Shown one piece after another: positions 14,575-23,570 of a stretch of DNA of 23,639 nucleotides. The first letter of the stretch is position 1. The number at the start of each line of letters is the position of its first letter. The notes beneath the pieces are model-generated. The model was not told where the DNA came from. It saw only the letters and a program-made list of their open reading frames with translations, and did no database searches. The DNA comes from an uncultured Prevotella sp. (GTDB lineage Bacteria > Bacteroidota > Bacteroidia > Bacteroidales > Bacteroidaceae), in contig CALIZL010000092.1 of the NCBI GenBank assembly GCA_938028745.1, forward strand, positions 1 to 23,639, read 5' to 3'. The position numbers were made by a program, and so were the translations under genes.

Positions 14575-17058
14575 ATGGTAAAAAGAAAGACAGAGAGTAA
14601 GCCAAAAAGGAAAAGCTCAACGTTCTCACTTAGCGGCATATTCAAGATAAGCAACGAACGGACCGACTTCGTTTTAGGTGTCGTACTCATCCTTTTGGCT
14701 GTGTATGTGGGCTTAGCTATGTTCTCTTTTTTCACCACAGGCAAGGCTGATCAAAGCATTTTGGAAGACCTTCGCCCCGGCGAATGGCTCAATACAGGCA
14801 AGGAATTTGCTAACTATTGCGGTTCGTTGGGAGCCATTTTGGCCTACACGCTCATAACGCTCAACTTCGGTTTTGCCGCTTTTGCCATTCCCATCTTCAT
14901 TCTTTTAGCGGGTGCTAAGCTAACGCGCGCTTATAAAGTGAACCTTTGGAAAACCTTCTTTTACCTTGCCATCATCATGATTTGGTGTTCGGTGGCCTTC
15001 GCCAAGTTCCTTACTCCGCTTACAGGTAGCCTTACTTTCAACCCTGGCGGCAATCATGGCCTGTTTTGTGTGCAGAACATCGAGAACATGATAGGAACTC
15101 CTGGACTTACTGCCTTGTTGTTTATCGTGGCTTTGGCGTTTCTTACTTACCTTAGTGCAGAGACTGTTTCGTTTGTTCGCAAAGCAATAAATCCCGTTAA
15201 ATACATCACTAGCAAGGTGAAATTTACCATTGCCAACAATGGCAGTAGGACCGTTCCTGCCGACAAGGACGAGGAAGTAGAGGTTGAAACGCGCCAAGAA
15301 AACGGCCAGGCAAACGACGATGGAGGTCTGAAAGATGAAGAAAACGGGCTGCCAACGGTTGTGGATCTTACCGACGGAACAATGGGATTAGGCGGCGACA
15401 AACCGTTTGGCGGTGCACATTCGCATAAAGAACAGCAGGCGAACGGCGACCCTTCGGCGCAGCTGAAAGTGGAGATTCCACAAGGCGAAGAAACAGCTAG
15501 CGGCCGAGAACTAACAGCTGCCGAGGTGTTGAGCACGCCCATCAACCCCTTAGAGCCTTTCTTATCTTACAAATACCCCACGCTCAACTTGCTGAAAGCC
15601 TACGACAACGACAGTAAGCCCTATGTGGACATGACCGAATTGAAGGCCAACAACGACCGAATTATCAAGGTTTTGCGCGACTTTGGTGTGGAAATAAGGG
15701 AGATTAAGGCAACAGTTGGCCCAACCATTACGCTATACGAGATAACACCAGCCGAGGGCGTGCGCATCAATAAGATACGAAACCTAGAAGACGACATTGC
15801 TCTGAGCCTTGCGGCACTGGGTATTCGTATCATCGCGCCCATCCCCGGCAAGGGTACTATCGGCATAGAGGTGCCCAATAACAAGCCCAACATCGTGTCG
15901 ATGGAAAGCATTCTCAATTCGAAGAAGTTCCAAGAAACAAAGATGGACTTGCCTTTGGCCTTGGGAAAAACCATCACCAACGAAGTGTTTATGGTAGACT
16001 TGGCCAAAATTCCACACTTGCTTGTGGCTGGTGCAACGGGTCAAGGTAAGTCGGTTGGCCTTAATGCCGTCATCACCTCTTTGCTTTACAAGAAACATCC
16101 CAACGAATTAAAGCTTGTTTTGATAGACCCGAAGAAGGTAGAGTTCAGCATTTACTCGCCCATCGTTAACCACTTCTTGGCCAAAGTGCCCGAAGAGGAT
16201 GATGAACCCATCATAACGGACGTTACAAAAGTGGTTCGTACACTCAACAGCCTTTGCAAACTGATGGACACGCGCTACGACATGTTGAAGATGGCAGGTG
16301 CGCGTAACATTAAAGAATACAACGATAAGTTTGTCAACCATCAGTTAAACCTCACCAAGGGACACGAGTACATGCCCTATATCGTGGTGATTATCGACGA
16401 GTTCGGCGACCTTATCATGACCGCCGGCAAAGAAATCGAGTTGCCGATAGCACGTATTGCGCAGCTTGCACGCGCCGTTGGCATACACATGGTGATAGCA
16501 ACCCAACGCCCAACAACGAGCATCATTACGGGTAACATCAAAGCTAACTTCCCTGGACGAATGGCTTTCAAGGTGAGCGCAATGATTGATTCGCGTACCA
16601 TTCTCGACCGCCCAGGTGCCAATCAGCTTATCGGGCGCGGCGATATGCTTTTCCTTAACGGCAACGAGCCTGTTCGTGTGCAGTGCGCATTTGTAGATAC
16701 GCCCGAAGTTGAGCGCATCAACAGGTTCATTGCAGACCAACCTGGCCCAATAGAGCCAATGGAACTGCCCGAACCAAACACCGAAGAGGGTGGTATTGGC
16801 GGCGGAACGGCCGACATGAACAGCCTTGACCCCTACTTTGAAGAAGCAGCTCGCGCCATTGTTATCTCGCAACAAGGCTCAACAAGCATGGTTCAAAGGC
16901 GTTTTTCCATTGGATACAACCGCGCAGGGCGACTGATGGACCAGTTGGAGGCGGCTGGCATCGTGGGCATAGCGCAAGGCAGCAAGCCCAGAGAGGTGCT
17001 CATCACCGACGAAAACACGCTTAACGCCCTGTTGGCTAAGCTGCGTGGGGCAGGATAA
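14575..17058 (+). CDS. ftsK: DNA translocase FtsK/SpoIIIE
   Basis: An 827-aa septal DNA pump that clears chromosome from the division plane and brings dif sites together. Four membrane helices fall in about 32-54, 84-114, 125-145 and 176-200. A polar linker (205-320) leads into the alpha/beta motor: Walker A GATGQGKS at 486-493, Walker B VVIIDEFGD at 604-612. The C-terminal gamma winged helix (about 757-820, DPYFEEAARAIVISQ to GRLMDQLEAAGIVG) reads the KOPS/SRS-type polarity sequence and touches XerD. Length and order are standard for Bacteroidota FtsK, which has a much shorter linker than E. coli FtsK. It starts a plus-strand set with the lolA-like gene 85 bases downstream, an order also found in E. 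coli (ftsK-lolA). Confidence 0.95.
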   Translation: MVKRKTESKPKRKSSTFSLSGIFKISNERTDFVLGVVLILLAVYVGLAMFSFFTTGKADQSILEDLRPGEWLNTGKEFANYCGSLGAILAYTLITLNFGFAAFAIPIFILLAGAKLTRAYKVNLWKTFFYLAIIMIWCSVAFAKFLTPLTGSLTFNPGGNHGLFCVQNIENMIGTPGLTALLFIVALAFLTYLSAETVSFVRKAINPVKYITSKVKFTIANNGSRTVPADKDEEVEVETRQENGQANDDGGLKDEENGLPTVVDLTDGTMGLGGDKPFGGAHSHKEQQANGDPSAQLKVEIPQGEETASGRELTAAEVLSTPINPLEPFLSYKYPTLNLLKAYDNDSKPYVDMTELKANNDRIIKVLRDFGVEIREIKATVGPTITLYEITPAEGVRINKIRNLEDDIALSLAALGIRIIAPIPGKGTIGIEVPNNKPNIVSMESILNSKKFQETKMDLPLALGKTITNEVFMVDLAKIPHLLVAGATGQGKSVGLNAVITSLLYKKHPNELKLVLIDPKKVEFSIYSPIVNHFLAKVPEEDDEPIITDVTKVVRTLNSLCKLMDTRYDMLKMAGARNIKEYNDKFVNHQLNLTKGHEYMPYIVVIIDEFGDLIMTAGKEIELPIARIAQLARAVGIHMVIATQRPTTSIITGNIKANFPGRMAFKVSAMIDSRTILDRPGANQLIGRGDMLFLNGNEPVRVQCAFVDTPEVERINRFIADQPGPIEPMELPEPNTEEGGIGGGTADMNSLDPYFEEAARAIVISQQGSTSMVQRRFSIGYNRAGRLMDQLEAAGIVGIAQGSKPREVLITDENTLNALLAKLRGAG

Positions 17059-17143
17059 GTCCGCGTGTTGCCCTGCCATATCGTGCCAATCGGCACAACA
17101 AAACAGAATTATCACATAAGGATATATAACAAATAACACAGCT

Positions 17144-17755
17144 ATGTTGAAGAAAGTATTATTATTGATTTGCCTTTCGGTGTTTGTTTTCAATGCAGCC
17201 AAGGCACAGAAGGATAACGATGCCCGTAAAGTGTTGGACAAAACGGCCGCCATTGTAGGCAATAAAGGTGGGGCTTTGGCCAACTTTAAGCTGTCGAATG
17301 GCAAGTTGGGAGCCATCAGCGGAACCATTTCCATCAAGGGAAACAAGTTCTATGCGCGCACATCGAAGGCCACAGTATGGTTCAATGGCAAGACACAATG
17401 GAGTTATCTGCCCTCAACCAACGAGGTAAATGTTAGTAATCCTAACCAGAGTCAGCAGGCAGCCATGAACCCTTACACCTTTATTAATATGTATAAGAGC
17501 GGCTACAACCTGTCTATGAACAAGGTGGGGCGCGACTATCAAGTGCATCTTGTGGCCGAAAAAGGCAACAAAGGCATTCCCGAACTCTATGTTTTGGTAG
17601 ACGCTACGTACAAACCCAAACAGGTAAAGATGAAACGTGGCGGCGAATGGACCACCATAACGATAAGCAATTTCCAGCATAAAAACCTCTCCGACCATCT
17701 TTTCAGCTTTAATTCAAAAGACTTTCCCAGTGCCGAAGTGGTGGATTTGAGGTAA
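17144..17755 (+). CDS. lolA: LolA-like outer-membrane lipoprotein carrier
   Basis: The 203-aa precursor starts with a clear signal peptide (MLKKVLLLICLSVFVFNAAKAQ, cleavage after AKA near residue 21). The mature part shows the LolA-type half-barrel pattern: KVLDKTAAIV, ISGTISIKGNKFYARTSKATVWFNGKTQWSY and YTFINMYKSGYN. In Proteobacteria LolA takes lipoproteins from the LolCDE complex through the periplasm to LolB. Bacteroidota lack an obvious LolB, so the acceptor here is unknown. The position just downstream of ftsK is the same as in E. coli and supports the call. Confidence 0.85.
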   Translation: MLKKVLLLICLSVFVFNAAKAQKDNDARKVLDKTAAIVGNKGGALANFKLSNGKLGAISGTISIKGNKFYARTSKATVWFNGKTQWSYLPSTNEVNVSNPNQSQQAAMNPYTFINMYKSGYNLSMNKVGRDYQVHLVAEKGNKGIPELYVLVDATYKPKQVKMKRGGEWTTITISNFQHKNLSDHLFSFNSKDFPSAEVVDLR

Positions 17756-17791
17756 GCCAAATCCATTAACACCTTTGCTTTCGTAACGTTT

Positions 17792-19309
17792 ATGCCGATG
17801 AATCGCCTGCAATTATACCGCACTTTATACAGACATCGTTCGTTATCCATGCGCCGCGCCTTGGACTACGAGCACAATCGTTCGGCCAAATACCTATTTT
17901 ATATAGGCTATATAATGGGTTTCGCGTATATGTTGTTTATTGCAGTGCTGCTTTCTTTGAAGGTTAACAACATGCGCGACACCAACGCAGCTGGCCTAAT
18001 AGTGGGCATTTTGCCTATCATCCTGTTGGTAGACCTCTTTATACGTTTCACCTATCAGCAAACGCCAGCACAGATAATCAAGTGCTATGCACTGCTGCCG
18101 TTACCCCGAAAGGTTTGCATTGAAAGCTTTATAGGTGCCTCGCTCTTTAATCTAGGCAACGCATGGTGGTACGTATTGTTTGTTCCCTATTGCGTTATGT
18201 CGGTGGTGTTCAGTTATGGTTTGCTTGTAACCATCTTGCTTTTGGCGTTCATCGGCTTAGCCATATTGCTTAACAGCCAGCTGTATGTGCTTTTCCGGAC
18301 CCTCGTTTCGCAGTCTTTATTATGGGTATTTGGGCTTTTAGCAGCGTATGGCCTTTTGGCAGTACCGATGTTTTTTGGGGGAAACGGCTCGGTTGCGTCG
18401 TCCCTTTTCGTTTATTCACGCCTAGGTATAGCCCTGTCGCAAGGTGAAATGTGGCCGTTACTCATTGTTCTATCCCTACTCATAGCGGTGGTTTGGCTGA
18501 ACAGAGAAGTGCAATTCCGTGCCATTTGGCGCGAGTTGACAAGCGAGAAAGCTGCAACCAAGGTCAACGGGAAAGACCGATTGGCCTTTCTCAGGCAGCA
18601 CGGTGAGATTGGCGAATACGCTCATTTGGAGTGGAAATTGATTTCGCGCAACAAGTTTCCGCGCAAAACGTTCATTTATAGTTTTTTTTTGATAACGCTT
18701 TTAAGTGTTCTCATCACTTTCACACAAGCCTATAATGGCGATGGAATGGTGCGTTTTTGGTGCTCGTACAATTTTGTTATCCTCGGCCTTACGCTTTTGT
18801 CGCGCCTGTTAAGCATGGAAGGCAACTATATCGACATGCTTATGGTACACCCCAACAGCATCTATTCGCTTTTGCGAGCCAAGTACTACGTGTATTGTGG
18901 CTTGCTTATTGTGCCGTTCATGCTGATGTTGCCTATGGTGTTTGTGGGCAAGGCCAGTTTGCTTATGTTGTTAAGCTTCGCCCTTTTTGCGGCAGGTTTC
19001 CAGTTCCTTGTCTTCTTCCAATCGGCCGTTTACAACAAGCGGACTCAAAAACTTAACGTCTCGCTCATGTCCAGCCGAAATATGGAACGTAACTATCTGT
19101 ACATCTTCGTTTGCCTCTTGGCACTACTTACCCCCGTTATATTCGTAGGTACGCTTTCCATTTTCTGTCCCCCCGCGGTCTGTTACTTATGTCTTAGTGT
19201 CGTGGGACTTGTCGGTATTGCCACCCATCGCTTATGGATAAGGAACGTTTATGTGCGAATGATGGCACGGCGGCATGAAAATTTGGAAGGATTTAGAACT
19301 TCCAAATGA
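17792..19309 (+). CDS. DUF5687-like multi-spanning membrane protein
   Basis: A 505-aa protein with about ten to twelve hydrophobic segments and no signal peptide. It opens with a basic helix (LYRTLYRHRSLSMRRALDYE), followed by pairs of long helices at about 35-80 and 115-165, a soluble loop (about 245-280: EIGEYAHLEWKLISRNKFPRKTF) and a second membrane group from about 284. The family resemblance is to Bacteroidota DUF5687 proteins, which look like permeases of ABC-2 type exporters; this is from memory of the family and unverified. DUF5687 genes usually sit beside an ABC ATPase gene, but none is next to it here; the only ATPase nearby is FtsK. It follows lolA by 36 bases and so may be in the same operon. 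Confidence 0.7.
   Translation: MPMNRLQLYRTLYRHRSLSMRRALDYEHNRSAKYLFYIGYIMGFAYMLFIAVLLSLKVNNMRDTNAAGLIVGILPIILLVDLFIRFTYQQTPAQIIKCYALLPLPRKVCIESFIGASLFNLGNAWWYVLFVPYCVMSVVFSYGLLVTILLLAFIGLAILLNSQLYVLFRTLVSQSLLWVFGLLAAYGLLAVPMFFGGNGSVASSLFVYSRLGIALSQGEMWPLLIVLSLLIAVVWLNREVQFRAIWRELTSEKAATKVNGKDRLAFLRQHGEIGEYAHLEWKLISRNKFPRKTFIYSFFLITLLSVLITFTQAYNGDGMVRFWCSYNFVILGLTLLSRLLSMEGNYIDMLMVHPNSIYSLLRAKYYVYCGLLIVPFMLMLPMVFVGKASLLMLLSFALFAAGFQFLVFFQSAVYNKRTQKLNVSLMSSRNMERNYLYIFVCLLALLTPVIFVGTLSIFCPPAVCYLCLSVVGLVGIATHRLWIRNVYVRMMARRHENLEGFRTSK
19281..19307 (+). other. 9-bp hairpin at the end of the DUF5687-like gene
   Basis: ATTTGGAAG (19281-19289) and CTTCCAAAT (19299-19307) form a perfect stem with a nine-base loop. 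It overlaps the last codons and stop of the membrane protein gene. No U-run follows, so it is probably not an intrinsic terminator on its own. Confidence 0.4.
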
Positions 19310-19405
19310 TAGCGCGCATGGCATTGCAGGGCAAAAGAACCAAAGGTTTTTTCAGCCAGCCCACTGCAAATGTCATAGATATTTAGTAACTTTACAGCAT
19401 ATTAT

Positions 19406-19426
19406 GCGGTTCGTTTACTGAACCGC
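19406..19426 (+). promoter_or_regulatory. Small hairpin in the leader upstream of recJ
   Basis: GCGGTTC (19406-19412) and GAACCGC (19420-19426) form a 7-bp perfect stem with a seven-base loop, 35-55 bases before the recJ ATG. It may be a leader structure or simply a chance repeat. The DNA between 19310 and 19460 otherwise has no gene. Confidence 0.3.
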
Positions 19427-19460
19427 CATTAAGGATAAGAATCAATAAACCAACACGATA

Positions 19461-21209
19461 ATGCACTTTAAATGGATATACGAACCGCTTTCGCCACAAA
19501 TGCAATCTGCGGCAAAGGAGTTGGGCGAGAAACTCAATATGAGCACAATTCTAGCTCAATTGCTCATACGTAGGGGCATAACAACAGAAAGTGCGGCCAA
19601 GCGTTTCTTCCGTCCGCAGCTCAACGACATCATCAACCCCTTTCTGATGAAAGACATGGACGTGGCCGTAGACAGGCTTAACGATGCCATGGGACGTAAA
19701 GAGCGCATCATGGTGTATGGCGACTACGATGTCGACGGATGCACATCGGTTGCCCTCGTGTATAAATTCCTTCAACAATTCTACTCCAACATCGAGTATT
19801 ACATACCCGACCGCTACGAAGAAGGCTACGGCGTTAGTCGCAAAGGCATAGATTATGCTCACCAATCGGGCGTAAAGCTTGTTATCATCCTCGACTGCGG
19901 AATTAAGGCCATCGACGAAATAGCTTACGCCAAATCGCTGGGCATCGACTTCATTATCTGCGACCACCACGTTCCCGACGAAGAGATGCCGCCAGCAGTA
20001 GCCATTCTTAATCCCAAACGTCCCGACGACCATTATCCCTTTAAGCACCTTTCGGGCTGTGGCGTGGGCTTTAAGTTCATGCAAGCCTTTGCCAAGAACA
20101 ACGGCATTCCCTTCTCGCGACTCATTCCCATGCTCGACTTATGCGCCGTTAGCATAGCAGCCGACTTGGTACAGGTGGAAGAAGAAAATCGCATATTGGC
20201 CTTTCACGGGCTGAAACAGCTCAACCAAAACCCCAGTTTGGGCTTAAAAGCCATCATAGACATCTGTGGACTTTCGGGTAAAGAGATTTCCATGAGCGAC
20301 ATCGTTTTCAAAATAGGCCCGCGTATCAACGCATCGGGGCGCATGGAAAGTGGAAAAGAAAGTGTGTCGCTACTGGTAGAGAAAGATTATAACGTGGCTT
20401 TGCAAAGTGCCAAGCACATTAACGAATACAACGAGCAACGCAAAGACATCGACAAGCAAATGACCGAGGAGGCAAACCAAATTGTGGCACGCCTGGAAAG
20501 TCAGAAAAAGCAGTCGAGCATCGTGCTGTATGATGAGAATTGGAAAAAAGGCGTGATTGGAATCGTTGCTTCACGACTCACCGAAATTTACTTCCGGCCC
20601 ACCGTTGTCATTACCCGCGATGGAGATTTCGCCACAGGTTCGGCTCGCAGCGTCATGGGTTTCGACATCTATTCGGCCATTAAGAGTTGCCGCGACTTGC
20701 TCATCAACTTCGGCGGACACACCTATGCCGCAGGACTGACCATGAGATGGGACGACGTTCCGCGTTTTGTAGAACGTTTTCACCAATACGTAGACAGCCA
20801 TATACTGCCCGAACAGACCGAGGCCATACTGCACATTGATGAGATTATAGACTTTAAGGACATCACCAAGAAGATGCACCACGACTTAAAAAAGTTCTCG
20901 CCCTTCGGTCCGGGCAACCTCAAACCGCGCTTTTGCACCAACAATGTTTACGATTATGGCACAAGTAAGGTGGTGGGTCGCGAGCAAGAACACATCAAAC
21001 TTGAACTTATCGATTCTAAATCGAGTAATGTGGTAAACGGCATTGCCTTTGGGCAGAGTGCCTCGGCACGCTACATCAAGTCGAAACGCAGCTTTGACAT
21101 TGCCTATACCATCGAAGACAACGTATTTAGACACAACAACGTGCAACTGCAAATAGAAGATATTAGGCTTACCGAAAGCGACGAGAACGACGAACACAAC
21201 GCCCTTTAA
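19461..21209 (+). CDS. recJ: Single-stranded-DNA-specific exonuclease RecJ
   Basis: A 582-aa 5'-3' exonuclease used in recombination, mismatch and base-excision repair. The DHH phosphoesterase motifs are clear: GDYDVDGCTS at 87-96, an acidic strand LDCG at 144-147 and the DHH triad at 168-170. A DHHA1-like part with GARSVMGFDIYSA and NFGGHTYAAGLTM follows. The C-terminal OB-type domain carries the usual FSPFGPGNLKPRF. Length is normal for the family. It is followed by recQ after only eight bases, a pair often adjacent in Bacteroidota that fits their joint use in the same resection pathway. The start ATG at 19461 lies about 150 bases after the DUF5687-like gene. Confidence 0.95.
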   Translation: MHFKWIYEPLSPQMQSAAKELGEKLNMSTILAQLLIRRGITTESAAKRFFRPQLNDIINPFLMKDMDVAVDRLNDAMGRKERIMVYGDYDVDGCTSVALVYKFLQQFYSNIEYYIPDRYEEGYGVSRKGIDYAHQSGVKLVIILDCGIKAIDEIAYAKSLGIDFIICDHHVPDEEMPPAVAILNPKRPDDHYPFKHLSGCGVGFKFMQAFAKNNGIPFSRLIPMLDLCAVSIAADLVQVEEENRILAFHGLKQLNQNPSLGLKAIIDICGLSGKEISMSDIVFKIGPRINASGRMESGKESVSLLVEKDYNVALQSAKHINEYNEQRKDIDKQMTEEANQIVARLESQKKQSSIVLYDENWKKGVIGIVASRLTEIYFRPTVVITRDGDFATGSARSVMGFDIYSAIKSCRDLLINFGGHTYAAGLTMRWDDVPRFVERFHQYVDSHILPEQTEAILHIDEIIDFKDITKKMHHDLKKFSPFGPGNLKPRFCTNNVYDYGTSKVVGREQEHIKLELIDSKSSNVVNGIAFGQSASARYIKSKRSFDIAYTIEDNVFRHNNVQLQIEDIRLTESDENDEHNAL

Positions 21210-21217
21210 CTGCGCCT

Positions 21218-23149
21218 ATGGAAGAAACTAACGGCACGCAAACCGCCCACGACGCGTTTAAACGAACGTTGCGCGAGTATTGGGGCTACCCCGATTTTCG
21301 TGGCATTCAGCGAGACATCATCGAGAGTATCGCCCAAGGAAAGGATACGCTTGGACTGATGCCTACGGGCGGTGGTAAGTCTATCACCTTCCAAGTGCCT
21401 GCTTTGGTGATGCCTGGCGTTTGCGTTGTGATAACCCCTTTGATAGCCCTGATGAAAGACCAAGTTGACCATCTGCGGCAGAAAGGCATACAGGCGGCCG
21501 CCATCTATTCGGGAATGAGCCGGCGCGAGATAATCACAACGCTCGAAAATTGTGTCTTTGGTGGTGTAAAACTCCTTTATGTGTCGCCCGAACGATTGTT
21601 TTCGGACATCTTCAAAACCAAGTTTAAGCACATGGAAGTGAGTTTCGTTACCGTAGACGAAGCCCACTGTATCAGCCAATGGGGTTACGATTTCCGCCCT
21701 TCTTACTTGGCCATTGCCGAGGTTAGAAAGCTTAAACCCGACGTTGCAGTGCTTGCCTTAACAGCTACAGCCACTCCCAAGGTGGTAGACGACATTCAAG
21801 AACGATTGAATTTTAGGCAAAAGAACGTGTTCCGAATGAGTTTCGAACGTTCAAATTTGGCCTACATCGTTCGCGATGCTATGGACAAACACACCGAACT
21901 GATACATATTCTCAACGCCGTGGCTGGTTCGGCCATCGTTTATGTGCGCAGTCGCAAGCACGCCAGCGACATCGCCACCCACATTTCCTCGGCAAACATT
22001 TCTGCAACCTTCTATCATGCAGGCCTAGAACCTGCTGTAAAGAACCAACGACAAAACAGCTGGCAGCAAAACGAGGTGCGAGTGATGGTGGCCACTAATG
22101 CCTTTGGCATGGGCATAGACAAGCCCGACGTGCGCTTGGTGGTGCACATGGATTGCCCCGACTCTATTGAAGCCTACTTTCAAGAGGCGGGTAGGGCAGG
22201 GCGCGACGGCAAAAAGGCTTATGCCGTGCTGCTGTGGAACAATAGCGACCGCAGGAAACTGAACAAGCGCGTGGCTGAAACCTTTCCCGAAAAAGAGTAT
22301 ATAAAAGAGGTGTACGAAGATTTAGCCTACTATTATCAAATAGGTGTGGCCAGCGGTGCAGGCTATTCGTTCGTATTCGAGATAGACAAGTTTTGCCGAA
22401 CGTTTAAGCATTTCCCTGTGCAAACGCATTCGGCATTGCAGATTTTGGAGCGGGCAGGCTACATACATTACGAAATGGACCCAGAAGCAAGGGCAAGAGT
22501 GATGTTTAAACTCGGACGTAACGACTTGTATCGCCTAGACGAGGGGAGTGCGTTTGAAGAAGCCGTGATTACGGCTTTGCTAAGAAACTACGGCGGATTG
22601 TTCAGCAATTACGTACATATAGATGAAAGTTTATTGGCCCAAGAGGCAGAACTGACCACTCACCAAGTGTATGTAATACTAAAAAACCTAGCCCAACGCA
22701 ACATCATCAACTTTATTCCACAACGCAAAACACCGTTTATTACCTATCTGCGCGATAGGGTAGACGGCGAACGGGTTGTGCTGAGCAAGGAAATATACGA
22801 AGAACGTAAGGCGCAATATGTTGCTCGCATCAATGCCATGCAGGCTTACGCCACAAATGGAGATGTTTGCCGAAGTCGCCAACTACTTATATACTTTGGC
22901 GAAGAGCGACACAAAGATTGCCAACAATGCGATGTTTGCTTGGAGCATGCCTCGCCCGAACCTAGCAACGAGCAGACAACGACGGCTCGTAACGCCATAC
23001 TAAATTTGCTGAAAGATGGCGAACGGCACCACATAACCGAGCTTCACAAGCTAAACTTACCCCAAAAGGGCTTAGATGTGGCACTCGAATACCTCATTCA
23101 CGAAGAGGAAGTAGGCCTTGATGGTAGTTTCCTTTATGTGATAGCGTAA
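21218..23149 (+). CDS. recQ: ATP-dependent DNA helicase RecQ
   Basis: A 643-aa SF2 3'-5' helicase. Walker A PTGGGKS is at 49-55 and the DEAH box at 147-150, in the DEAHCISQWGYDFRPSY block. Motif VI is QEAGRAGRDG. The RQC zinc site is intact as C551-x16-C568-x2-C571-x2-C574, followed by a short winged-helix-like region (about 590-643). No HRDC domain follows, so the protein belongs to the shorter RecQ form. It starts eight bases after the recJ stop, which implies co-transcription, and is followed directly by an octamer array. Confidence 0.93.
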   Translation: MEETNGTQTAHDAFKRTLREYWGYPDFRGIQRDIIESIAQGKDTLGLMPTGGGKSITFQVPALVMPGVCVVITPLIALMKDQVDHLRQKGIQAAAIYSGMSRREIITTLENCVFGGVKLLYVSPERLFSDIFKTKFKHMEVSFVTVDEAHCISQWGYDFRPSYLAIAEVRKLKPDVAVLALTATATPKVVDDIQERLNFRQKNVFRMSFERSNLAYIVRDAMDKHTELIHILNAVAGSAIVYVRSRKHASDIATHISSANISATFYHAGLEPAVKNQRQNSWQQNEVRVMVATNAFGMGIDKPDVRLVVHMDCPDSIEAYFQEAGRAGRDGKKAYAVLLWNNSDRRKLNKRVAETFPEKEYIKEVYEDLAYYYQIGVASGAGYSFVFEIDKFCRTFKHFPVQTHSALQILERAGYIHYEMDPEARARVMFKLGRNDLYRLDEGSAFEEAVITALLRNYGGLFSNYVHIDESLLAQEAELTTHQVYVILKNLAQRNIINFIPQRKTPFITYLRDRVDGERVVLSKEIYEERKAQYVARINAMQAYATNGDVCRSRQLLIYFGEERHKDCQQCDVCLEHASPEPSNEQTTTARNAILNLLKDGERHHITELHKLNLPQKGLDVALEYLIHEEEVGLDGSFLYVIA

Positions 23150-23370
23150 GTTTGTGAGGTTATGAGCTTGCTAGTTGGTAAGTTTATGAGGTTATGGGTT
23201 AGTAAGTTTGTGAGGTTGTTAGTTTGTAAGTTTGTGAGTTCTTAACTTTGTTAGTTCATGAGTTAGTAAGTTTATGAGGTCATGAGTTTGTTAGTTTGTT
23301 CTCTCTCCTTTTTGTCAACTTGTTAACTTGTCAACTTGTCAAGCCGTTAACTAGTAAACTCGTTAACCGA
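23150..23370. repeat. Octamer array directly after recQ, with mirrored end
   Basis: From 23150 to about 23300 the plus strand reads in degenerate 8-base units of GTTTGTGAG, GTTATGAG and TTAGTAAG type. From about 23315 to 23367 it changes to ACTTGTTA, ACTTGTCA and AACTCGTTA units, which are the other orientation. The array begins immediately after the recQ stop. It is the same kind of element as at 8385-8676 and contains no gene. Confidence 0.75.
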
Positions 23371-23376
23371 ACAACT

Positions 23377-23518
23377 TTTGTCTTCTTTTCAGCACGAATT
23401 TTAACATTATGAGTACCCTTTTTGTCCACCAATCGCCACCTTGCCGCAAATAATCGATTCTCGTGATGGTTGTTTTTGATGCAAAAAGGGGGTAGCATGT
23501 GAATGCGGCAAAATGAAC
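23377..23518 (+). repeat. Dispersed repeat A, copy 2
   Basis: Second copy of the repeat at 7750-7896, in the same orientation, with the identical 17-base block at 23447-23463. It lies after an octamer array, whereas copy 1 lies before one. Frames running through it, such as a minus-strand one of about 80 codons, are not conserved in the other copy and are not called. Confidence 0.75.
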
Positions 23519-23570
23519 TTTTATGTAAGTAAATCGCCATTTGCACCTGTTTTTGGGCTATTTGCAGCAA

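Noticed and set aside
16345..16875. 176-codon minus-strand frame inside ftsK
   Set aside because: It is antisense to the conserved FtsK motor domain and shows Cys/His-rich shadow composition.
19551..20084. 177-codon minus-strand frame inside recJ
   Set aside because: It is antisense to the catalytic DHH domain of RecJ and has no family features.
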